Assembly: GCA_004352715.1 (NCBI GenBank)
Contig: SCFE01000063.1
Location: 774,494 to 799,074 of the forward strand
Length of the DNA: 24,581 bases
Source of the DNA: Hofstenia miamia
Lineage: Eukaryota > Xenacoelomorpha > Acoela
Direction of reading: 5' to 3'
Of the stretch, positions 1 to 8,808 are shown piece by piece. How positions within the stretch are numbered: position 1 is the first letter of the stretch; each line of letters begins with the position of its first letter. Under the pieces are notes generated by a model. The model was not told where the DNA came from. It did no database searches and worked only from the letters and a program-made list of their open reading frames with translations. A program made the translations under genes and the position numbers.

Positions 1-14
1 ATGTTACAAAGGGC

Positions 15-16
<2 letters not shown>

Positions 17-47
<31 letters not shown>
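17..47. repeat. (AT)n microsatellite
   Basis: An uninterrupted run of about 15 AT dinucleotides near the left edge of the window. It is a simple-sequence repeat with no strand. Shorter AT runs occur near 7786-7800 and 22641-22654, and a short GTAT run near 7929-7942. Confidence 0.95.
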
Positions 48-49
<2 letters not shown>

Positions 50-517
50 TATAGCTACTGAGAAACCGCTGTATCTAAGGGAAAAATATCACACTATAGC
101 ACGTTTTTGTTAGTAAAAAACACTGTTAACAACACATTCTCATTTCATCTAAATATATCGCTTGGGATTCTTTTTCTATTTTTTATGTAAATTTAATCAT
201 GTAGATGTTGACCACAACGTTCTTCATTGCTCGTTACTATTTTTCTTTACGTCAAGCACACATTTAATTAAGAAATTTCAAAGCATTCCACCTGTTGATG
301 AAAAGAGGTCTTTCTTTAATACTTCACCTGATTTTTCGAATCTATTGTTGTTTGGCGAATGGATATATTGATAATTAAGTCATTCAAATATTGAAGGCGG
401 TTGATGTTGCTTGTTAGTGAACTAGTTGATTGGAGAAAAGCAAACTAGTAAATGAAATGATTTCATATCAGAGCTTTCAGGTTAAATTCAATTTTCAAAT
501 TTTTTCGTGAAGTGTCA

Positions 518-660
518 AACTTTAATGCCAAATTTTGAAACAGTTCAAAATTCACATTTTCAACCCTACACACACAAACTTTAATTTTATTAATATTTGA
601 AAAAAGTTTTGTAAAAAAATATTAATAAAGAAGCTTTATGAAATTCTTGGCATTAAAGTT
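518..660. repeat. nested inverted repeat (fold-back)
   Basis: Bases 518-531 (AACTTTAATGCCAA) are a perfect 14-base inverted match to 647-660. Inside the pair, 587-598 (TTATTAATATTT) is a perfect 12-base inverted match to 617-628. The two pairs nest, so the 143-bp unit could fold into a hairpin. It may be a small palindromic MITE, but no target-site duplication was identified. AT-rich inverted repeats of 12 bases also arise by chance, so the outer pair carries most of the weight. Confidence 0.5.
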
Positions 661-1623
661 GCTTGCAATTATTTTTTACAGCACTGCAGTTCAATATTTT
701 GTATATTAGAAAATACTCATCTTTAAACGTACCATGAAACACACATCTGATTTCTTTGATTTTTCTTTTCGCAGGGAACTTAATGTTAATTTCAACTAGT
801 TCAGAATTCATCTTTAGTTTTCTATTCTATTAATTTTATACATTCAATGCATTTCGTGTTTTTATTGTGCGCAGAACGTTTGATTATATAATGATTTAGA
901 TGCCGCTATAGTTTGTACTATGGATTTGAGTTTATTTTTCGGATATATGATAATTATAAATCTCATTAGAAAAAATGTACTAAATCGAATAAATATCTAA
1001 CTTTTACATTAAATTTTCCAGTTTTCACACTTGGAATCAAACATTAAATTGAATGCTGTTAAAATGTTTCAATCAAATGCCAAACTTTGTTTTGGCAAGG
1101 AATATAAAGTCCAAAGTTTTGGTAAATCCTTGAAAATCATACTTATCATCGCATTGTACGTAAATTAATTAAGGCAATTATCCTTGAGAGAAAAGAATAT
1201 ATTTAATGTATTATTTCAAACTTAAAAATTTGATATGCTGCAACAGAAACTGCTACTGGAGATAGTTTGCATATTTTGCAACAGGCGCAGTTTTAAAATT
1301 TTTAAAACAGGAGGGATCTTCCCATTTTCTGCCGAAATCAAGACTCTTTATATAGCTGGTCTTACGTTTTATACTTGAATTCATACTTTTTACAAACTTG
1401 AATTCATATAAATGTCTAATTAGAAGATTTTATGCACTCTCACTTTAAGTTTCAGGATGAAACTTGTGAGCATCAATATCGATAATATTTGAAATGCAAA
1501 GAAAAAGCAGTCGTGAACAAATGAAAATTTCTCGAAAAAGGGGTAGTAGTTGCATCGAATACCTCACTCCTAAAGCCGTGCCTGCTTTGCAAGTACAGTC
1601 AAACCAAGTACTGTAACACCAAG

Positions 1624-1934
1624 TGCCCAATTTTGAGTACTACCCTATTTCAAAAACATCAAGCATACAATATATGTTCGAATGAAATGTGTTGAGATGA
1701 AATACTTTTGGGAAAAGAATGCTGTTTCAAAGAATTTTGTACAATTATTGCAACTTGATTTATTCAGTACGCAGTTTTGAGTGTTTCTTCAGTGTATGGT
1801 TTATAAATTGTTCTTTAACTGACTGCTGAGTAGTGAGAATTACCCAATATTGGGCTACCCTATTTTGAATAAAATCAATGGCCATTTTATTAAAAATGTC
1901 AAGGGCGCAATATTTAACTGCCCTATTTTGAGGA
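1624..1934. repeat. three degenerate copies of a ~30-bp repeat
   Basis: Three same-strand copies lie at about 1624-1652, 1841-1870 and 1904-1934. They share the pattern CCCAAT(A/T)TTG, then C(T/C)(A/G)CCCTATTT, then a TGA or CAA tail. The first two are closest and the third is more diverged. Spacing is irregular, so this is not a clean tandem array. They may be pieces of a decayed mobile element. Minus-strand open frames across them look like chance. Confidence 0.4.
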
Positions 1935-2324
1935 TTAGGAAATTGTGATGGTATACCCAAATGAGATTTGAATGTTTAGTTTGTTTATGATATATTTTTA
2001 CAGCTTACATTCTTTTATTGCTAATTAATCGCATGGCAAAAGTTCATGATTTTACGATCTACTAAACGCTCAACACTCTAATGGAAATAGTGAATTTAAT
2101 TTCAGTGCCTAAGTTTAAACAAAATACTTTTGTAAGGAAGGTACGTCTTATTTGCTGTTATGTGTACTTGTACCATTAACTATGGGTGATAAGGTCAATG
2201 GTTTGATGTAAACTATTACTTTTGATATCCATTGCTCTTTATGTAACGAATTGGAATATTTCCTTGACGTAAGTGGACGTTATCTATCAGAAGCAGTTAT
2301 CTTTCTGCGAAATTCGATACTTTC

Positions 2325-2467
2325 TTAATTGATTTTCCTCTCCACCACAACTCCTATTCTCTGATTAGTTCCTATTGAAACACCACAGATTTTTAATCGC
2401 TTTCTTCATTATAATTCATTTTTCAAAACTCCCCACGCCGAAGACAAACAAACGAGTCGTCAAAATA
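2325..2467. repeat. 143-bp exact direct repeat, left copy (flanks N gap)
   Basis: This 143-base segment is identical, base for base by eye, to 2489-2631, and the two copies are separated only by the N run. The pattern is typical of two contigs that end in the same sequence and were scaffolded without merging. A true recent tandem duplication is possible but less likely. Confidence 0.95.
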
Positions 2468-2488
2468 NNNNNNNNNNNNNNNNNNNNN
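2468..2488. other. assembly gap (21 N)
   Basis: A run of 21 unknown bases lying exactly between the two identical 143-bp segments. It is an assembly gap and probably contains no real missing sequence. Confidence 0.98.
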
Positions 2489-2631
2489 TTAATTGATTTT
2501 CCTCTCCACCACAACTCCTATTCTCTGATTAGTTCCTATTGAAACACCACAGATTTTTAATCGCTTTCTTCATTATAATTCATTTTTCAAAACTCCCCAC
2601 GCCGAAGACAAACAAACGAGTCGTCAAAATA
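2489..2631. repeat. 143-bp exact direct repeat, right copy (flanks N gap)
   Basis: Identical to 2325-2467. If the gap is artefactual, one copy and the N run should be collapsed, shortening the locus by 164 bases. Confidence 0.95.
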
Positions 2632-2800
2632 ATGTGCTTTTTATTATTCTTATTTCGTGTTGAATCACCAGTCTGAGTTTGCTTAGGTTTATATTTCTCA
2701 TGGCGAATGCGATTTGCCTAAGAGTTGTAGAAAGTGAAACTACTGCTCGCAGCTATTCCATATGCCTAATTTTTTTAATTTTAATAAAATTATAATTTAG

Positions 2801-2965
2801 TTGCATATCAGGGTTACCACTTTAAGCCACTAATAACTTTTTCTTGATTTACATAAATTTGTTAAATTGCAATTCTAAATTTATTTATGTCTGTATAAGA
2901 AGCTTTTTTGTATCCAAAATTACTTGGTCATTTTTTCTGAATGAAGTGACAACCCTACTGTATAT
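2801..2965. mobile_element. short hAT-like MITE (149 bp) with imperfect TSD
   Basis: The element proper spans about 2809-2957. Its left end CAGGGTTACCACTT and the reverse complement of its right end, TAGGGTTGTCACTT, agree at 11 of 14 positions. The C/TAGGGTT start is typical of hAT superfamily termini. The flanking octamers TTGCATAT (2801-2808) and CTGTATAT (2958-2965) agree at 6 of 8 positions, fitting a decayed 8-bp hAT target duplication. There is no coding capacity. The inside is AT-rich and unrecognised. Confidence 0.5.
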
Positions 2966-3747
2966 AGTCTTATAGGTTTTCCTGCTCCCAAAGGGTACTC
3001 ATCATTTCAGGCGTTTTATTTTTTCAACTGAACATTTATTAATTTAAATTTGAGAGGTTCACTCGATTGATTTTTTCATCTCGAGTTAGCCAGCGAAATT
3101 CTACATTGTCCCTCGTTGCCATTTAAAAATCGGTATAAATCATTGTCATCCACAAGATACTCGATTCACAAGCTTGCCCTGTGCTCACAACTACATGTTT
3201 TATTCGAAATGTATCTGTCTGTCTCCGAAAACTTTTTGTTAAACTTCGATTGTCATGATTTCAATAAGTTTGAATATAAATCAAGACCAATTATTCTCAC
3301 TCGGTCCGTCTCTTGTGTATGCTGTATTGTCTTTATTCTGCTATTTGCATAAATTGCTAAACGATGCATTGATTCTTGTATTTGCTCTCTTGTCTCATTC
3401 CAATATAAAACTGAATTTTATACCAATGACGTCATTGAAATATTTAACTGACGCTTTGATTTACGCCATCCACTTTCGATCGCGTTAACATTTATTACTA
3501 CCATATATTACTTTGATGGGCAATCGCAGTTTTCGCTACATCTTCGTTTTTATATAAAAAGTTGTTTTTGAGTTCAACGCACTGTATTTTAGAGGAAGTT
3601 CTACTATTTATATATGGCTTTTCATCTTAAAATTGTACAAAATATATTATAGTCAGTTTTGATTTAGTTTTATTACGATTGTTTCACAAAATTAGTCTTT
3701 AGTTAGCACACAGATGGTAAAACTGGGTAGCTCAGTTAGGGAGTTGA

Positions 3748-3971
3748 CAAGTAGCGCATTTACCAAGTAGAGTCAAGTATTGGAAAAGTTTTCCCAAATG
3801 CGCATTATCAAGTACAAGAAATCTATCAACTGCTGATGATGTAGCTGGTAAAGTCAGATGTTGCAGAACACACTATCTAAATTCCAATCACTTAGAATGC
3901 AATTTAAAACATCAAGTAATTGCAAGTATACATAAGAAGGGTCAAGTATCAGCTATCCTTATGCTCAAGTA
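3748..3971 (+). promoter_or_regulatory. cluster of eight CAAGTA hexamers (possible enhancer)
   Basis: CAAGTA occurs on the plus strand at 3748, 3764, 3774, 3809, 3913, 3923, 3943 and 3966, with one more at 4138. Chance would give well under one in 224 bases. Most copies are preceded by T or C. The core resembles binding sites of NK-2-class homeodomain proteins (CAAGT followed by G or A), so a homotypic enhancer is conceivable. Part of the clustering may instead be duplication: about 3754-3769 and 3799-3814 share GCGCATT followed by CAAGTA. The clustering is observed; the function is inferred. Confidence 0.3.
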
Positions 3972-4256
3972 CGATACTTAAGCATCAACTACTCTGTCAA
4001 TACCTTTAGCTCAGTGAAGTTTCTTCATAAAATTTGGGGAAACAAAGTGGCATGTTTGGTCTTTAAAAACTATCCGGTCTCATTATAAATTCGCTCTGCT
4101 TATGGTGCACGTGCAGGGACAGCAAATATTGCCCTTGCAAGTAGTCAACTGCTCATTAAATATGATCTCCGGTCATGTTCGTAGATTCATAAAATGAAGT
4201 TTATCCTTAGAACAGGCATTCTGCAATTTCCATATACTACAAATTTTGCTTTTCAG

Positions 4257-4290
4257 CCGCTGCTGTAGCCGTGAGAACAACTGCAGCTAG
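4257..4290 (+). other. possible 34-nt micro-exon
   Basis: A strong acceptor-like tract (TTTTGCTTTTCAG ending at 4256) and a strong donor-like GTATGT (from 4291) bound a 34-base GC-richer segment. One of its three frames is open and would encode a short Ala/Val/Thr-rich peptide. It could be a small exon of a gene whose other exons lie elsewhere, possibly the RBMS-family gene 10 kb downstream. Such site pairs also occur by chance in AT-rich DNA. Confidence 0.2.
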
Positions 4291-4727
4291 GTATGTCTAA
4301 CGGCTACAACTGACGCGCGCTTTTATTAAGACCAAGAAATTTTACAGAAATGGTGGTTTCTACATAAAATCCGCAAATTTGCTAAGACATGATCGAAGTA
4401 GCTGACATCAGAAGAAGCACAATAAAAATGCATTTGTCAATACACATTATTAAGATGCATGTGGCTATAATTTTTTTCTTATATGACAAATCTGTCTTTC
4501 ACTTATTCCATGATCGGCTTCATCCCATTTGTTGACGTACTCGCTAGCTTTACTATGTTTAAATATTAGCTACTTTGTACGCAATTTGTTGTTTACTGCT
4601 GCGGCACTCTGTTTTTCTTCGTTGCGTTAATCTTTTCTTTAGCTGATAAAATGATGAACTTGTTTAAAATTATTTATCTTCTATTTTGCAGTAAAATACG
4701 AGCCCTGTGTGTGTGACTTGTAGTAAT

Positions 4728-4920
4728 CAGGGGTGCTCTCGAGGATCTCAGCCCCCCTTTTTATATTTTTTGGCGACCCAGACCCCTTGTTAAAGATATA
4801 TTACGGAGTGGGGTGTTGGATGTTATTTGTTGAGAAATTAAATTTTGTCAAAATATAAATTTAAAATAACAGTGTCCAAATTTGGAGCCCCTTTGTTAAT
4901 TATTTAAGAGTACATCCCTA
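4728..4920. mobile_element. possible degenerate hAT-like element
   Basis: The left end CAGGGGTGCTCT and the reverse complement of the right end, TAGGGATGTACTCT, align with a two-base gap. Inside are C- and G-rich runs (CCCCCC near 4753, GACCCC near 4780, GGAGCCCC near 4884) unlike the AT-rich surroundings. No matching 8-bp target duplication was seen, so the ends are uncertain and the assignment rests on terminal resemblance and base composition. Confidence 0.3.
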
Positions 4921-7900
4921 TGAACCGCTTTTTCGCTAAAACATGTATCATATCTTTATATTGGTTGGTTGCATTTTGGTTAACCCATCCTTTCCGTTAC
5001 ATTATGATTAACAACTTTTTGTATCTATATGAGATATTTTTAATCCGAATGTATGCAATTGAATAAGACATTAGTGTTATCGTCCTCATTTTGAAAATCT
5101 GATCTTGACGCGAATAGTTGCGTAAAATCGCCTTTTGAAAAAGTTTAAATGTCCTTAATTTTCTTTTGCCGTACCGCCCGGCATGTCTGTTTTACAATTC
5201 CTTGTTTAATGATCGCTTTATTAATTCTTCGATTTTATGCAAATATTTTATTTAATTTGATATTTCCAGACACGGTGGCGTTGATAATCTACCTGCGTTT
5301 TGCTTCGAATTATTCTTTGGCAGTGAGCGTTTAGCGGCGGCGTGAATAACCTGCTATTTTAATTACTGTATATTAGATTGCCGGTGTCGAGATTACAAGC
5401 TCTGCTGTACAGCTGCACAATTATTTCCCGTACAATGATCTTTGTCGTTTTTAATAATAGCCTTATGCGTAGACGTCATTCCCCGTTGCCTCTGACGTCT
5501 CTCTAGTCAATTATACTTCATTAACATTAATGGCGAATTCTTGATTTTTTCTTCTCTTTATTCTAGATTGAAATTACCTGATCAAAGCGTTTAAAATCAA
5601 TTTCTGCTCACGAATTGTCCTTTCAACACCACTTTCTAATGCTTACTTTCTATGCTTTTTTAAATTATTACTTGTAAGGGAAAGATGTTCATCTCCTTGC
5701 GTCACCAAATCAAAGGGTGCAATGCCTCCACTAAATGTAAAAACAGTCGCGTTGCTAACTGTTAATCTGAATAAACAATTTATCCGTAACACATTTATGT
5801 CGGATATGCTAGATATAGAACAGAAACTATATCATGTGGGAATTCTTCATTTCACTAATTGGGCTTAGGAATTCTTACTATTCGAGTTTTTATAATTTAT
5901 TTCCGTTGCTAAAACTCATGCAATGTAATATTCTTCATTTCGTATTCTCGCATTTTAGACTTTCCTCTTTTTACAAGATTGGACGACTTTCAGTCAGATG
6001 ATTGTTATTTCAAAAATAGCTAGACCGCGATTTTTAGTTTCAATCAATTAATATCTCTTGGACAACATGATCTTTTAATAAAATTCAACGTATTTTATAT
6101 TGCAGACATAAATTGATTGATCCATGGCAATAAGTTTTATGCATTAGTGGTTGTTTCAGTTTTAATGCCCATTCGAGAGCGTTTAAGATTTTTAATGGGA
6201 AGTAGTGCCTTGTTACAGCTTTTATAAAGTTTTCGTTAATGAGAAGTTCAAATTCAGTTTTCATTTATATCTTGCAAGGTTAGAGAGCTAGTGCGGCACT
6301 ACTTTAACTATTTCATCTCCAGAAAAAGTTCATCCATATTTTATAAGCTCTACATTTGTTATCAATTCAAATAATGTCAAAATCGCACAGGTTGTGCTTT
6401 CATTGTTCGAAATTAATTTATAGTTATTTTAAACACAACATAGTTTATTTCATAGTTAGTTCTGAGATAAGAGCCTAGGTTTAATCTACTAAAGTTGTAA
6501 ATTTCTTGAATGTAAACATAAAATTTTATCTAATTCATTCGACTTATCGTATATAGCCGGACAAAGGTTATTTTTCGGCTTCTTGCTTATAGACTTTTAT
6601 CTCACTGAATGGTTTACACTCCAATGATTTTGTACGTCGTTCGGTTCTGATTAATATTTGGATGACGTGTTATACACCTGCCCCGCGTTTAATGTTTATC
6701 AATTTCATCGAAGCCCATGGCTATATAGTAAAATTCATTTTGATTCTTTACTCCTAGGTGTCTATTTTATTATCTTTCTAAGCCACCTGGGAATTCTTTC
6801 TTCTTCACAAATATATGAATTCTACTTCGATTTGTCTTCACGAAGCTTTTCCTTGTCAGCCAATTAAAATTGGCCATCATGTGTATTGTTTTTTATTGAA
6901 TCGATTTCTCTTTTTAATTTCCTCAATATTTACACGACCATGACATTGTTTATAGTGTTTGTGGATGCATTGCATAAATTCTTCGAGGAGGCTAATAACT
7001 TATGTACACTGTTGTTTTCGCCTACCTGAGTAATTTGTAGAAATTTTAACGTAGATTTAAACTTTTTAAGACTAAAATTAGTTACTAATAACTCCTTACA
7101 CTTAATTAGTGTGTAGTGGATAATGGTGTTATTTTCAATCATGGAGTGTTTCAGCGAAAATCCACTCGAAAATTATAATTTCTTAATACAATATTAGTTA
7201 CCTTGTGCTGTACGGTAGGTTGAAATGAGATGTTTTTTATACATTCTATATTGTTTGTAAATGTGAGTGTTTTATGATGTTAATCTTCAGTTTTATTATT
7301 TAATTTTCAGTTTCCCTTGCGACACACCAATATTATTCTTCCCTTTCAAGTGTAGGCTTGAAGTGGGTCGCCATACTCGCATCATTGCAATTCATATTGG
7401 TGATTGAAATTGCTTTGCTAATCTAATACAAATCATATGTGATTAAAATACATTCAGTCATTCACGTAATTTCCATTAAACTTTCAAATGAATTTTATTT
7501 CTAAGTTTTGTCTAGTTCAGTGGCGTACAATTATTTTTGTAGGCAATTAAAAATTACTAAAAACTAGGATTTTTGAAAATTTCGCGGGGATTCGCTCTCG
7601 GTTTTAGTCACTCAAGTTGATCAATGTCGGGACGCAAAAAAGATTTGTCAAAGACATTGAAATGCATCTTGATGCTAATGATGCGATGTACTGCGTGCGC
7701 AATCTAGGTAATAGCAAATTAAGATGTTTTGTTCGTTCTTCCCTTAACCTTAGTCAGTTAACCATAAATTTCCCGATGTACACATAAATATATATATATT
7801 GTTTTCTGGACACAATTTGAGTGCATAATTAGTAGTAAAATTGAACTAATTAGGCGTGTCCGAGCAATTTCGGGTTAATACCTATTCTTAAGACAGAATA

Positions 7901-8480
7901 ATATAGTTTATAATTATGAAACTATGAAGTATGTATGTATGTGTTCATTATCGTTTTATCGACGTTGATTGTATATTTTGAACAGTTACTTGGCGATGAC
8001 CGTGCATTTCCCTTGGGCTATTGCGTAATCGCTTTTATATCCTTAAAATAATTAATTGACTTTGGTTGAACAAATTGGGTCACTTGGACAGTGCGAGAAT
8101 TGGAATATAATTAGATCATTATTTTCTTCCTCGCTGTAATTTCCGTTTTGTTCTCCTTGTTTTATTTCTCCGAAATTATTTCTAATGTTTTGCAATCTAT
8201 GAATTTTATGGGCTTATTACTTTGCAAATGAAATGTAGTATGCGTAATTCTTGTGCATTTTAAGCCAGTTGGTTCACTCATCTTTCTTTGATGAAATTCC
8301 CCAAAAGGCGTTTATCAAATGTTCGGCCAGACTGAACAGAAATATCATTTTTGAGCTCCTCACTTTTTGTGGAGTCGGTTTTGTAATACATGGTGTGTTA
8401 TCCAATATGTGCAGTGTGTGTACTAGATAATTCGGATATTACGGTAGTATAAATCATCACAAACTATTTGTCATCGATCA
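4921..8480. other. AT-rich non-coding stretch
   Basis: Open frames of 60-70 codons at 5149, 6658 and 6930 show no domain or conserved motif and look like chance. The one segment with a more exon-like character is 7607-7707, listed separately. Confidence 0.55.
7607..7707 (+). other. possible exon fragment
   Basis: An acceptor-like GGTTTTAG ends at 7606 and a donor-like GTAATA begins at 7708. One frame is open from 7607 and, if unspliced, continues to a TAA near 7785 (about 59 codons). Its composition looks fairly protein-like, for example RFVKDIEMHLDANDAMYC. The segment is less AT-rich than its surroundings. No family was recognised. It might be an upstream exon of the downstream gene, a transposon scrap, or chance. 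Confidence 0.2.
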
Positions 8481-8808
8481 ATTACAATCAGACTTGTCAA
8501 CGAGCCGAGCCGATCCGAGCTTGAGCACAGTATTTGATATACAACGAGCCCAAAACGGGCCTATTTTAGGCAAAGCAAGTTTATAGTTTGATTATGGAGA
8601 TTTTTCTTATTTTTTGCAATCAGTATGCCTTTCCTATAATCTTATTTAAGAAATGTTTATTAAATAATAGAAAGTGCTATGTAAAAAATTCTTTGAGCAC
8701 AATATTTTTTAAAAAATACCGAGTTAAAACAAACCTCATTCAAAGATTTTATGTGGCGAGTCGAGCCGAGCTTGGAAATGTCGGCTCGTTGACAAGTCTG
8801 ATTAGAAT
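8481..8808 (+). mobile_element. hAT-type MITE, copy 1 (312 bp plus 8-bp TSDs)
   Basis: The element spans 8489-8800. It has perfect 20-base terminal inverted repeats (CAGACTTGTCAACGAGCCGA at the left, its reverse complement at 8781-8800). Flanking octamers ATTACAAT (8481-8488) and ATTAGAAT (8801-8808) differ at one position, fitting the 8-bp target duplication of hAT transposons; the CAG...CTG ends also fit. Subterminal GAGCCGAGC-type motifs repeat at both ends, as hAT transposase-binding regions often do. The inside is AT-rich without transposase sequence, so it is non-autonomous. Open frames on both strands inside it are incidental. A second, inverted copy lies at 11923-12251. Confidence 0.85.

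Larger units (their letters stand above)
48..2324. other. AT-rich non-coding stretch
   Basis: No open frame here shows recognisable protein sequence; the longest open frames, about 60-70 codons, look like chance. The only structure seen is the fold-back at 518-660 and three degenerate repeats at 1624-1934, listed separately. It could be intergenic or part of a long intron. Confidence 0.6.
2966..4719. other. non-coding stretch with CAAGTA cluster and possible micro-exon
   Basis: Overlapping open frames of 77-78 codons at 3116-3488 have no recognisable protein character. The notable contents are the CAAGTA-rich segment at 3748-3971 and the splice-bounded segment at 4257-4290, listed separately. 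Confidence 0.5.

Noticed and set aside
3727-3800. tRNA-like A-box (TAGCTCAGTTAGG)
   Set aside because: The D-arm could form, but no anticodon stem or T-arm with a GGTTCRA-type B-box follows at the right distance.
7625-7708. Short ATG frame beginning MSGRKKD
   Set aside because: Only 27 codons, and the alternative frame over the same bases is longer and more protein-like. No support for translation.
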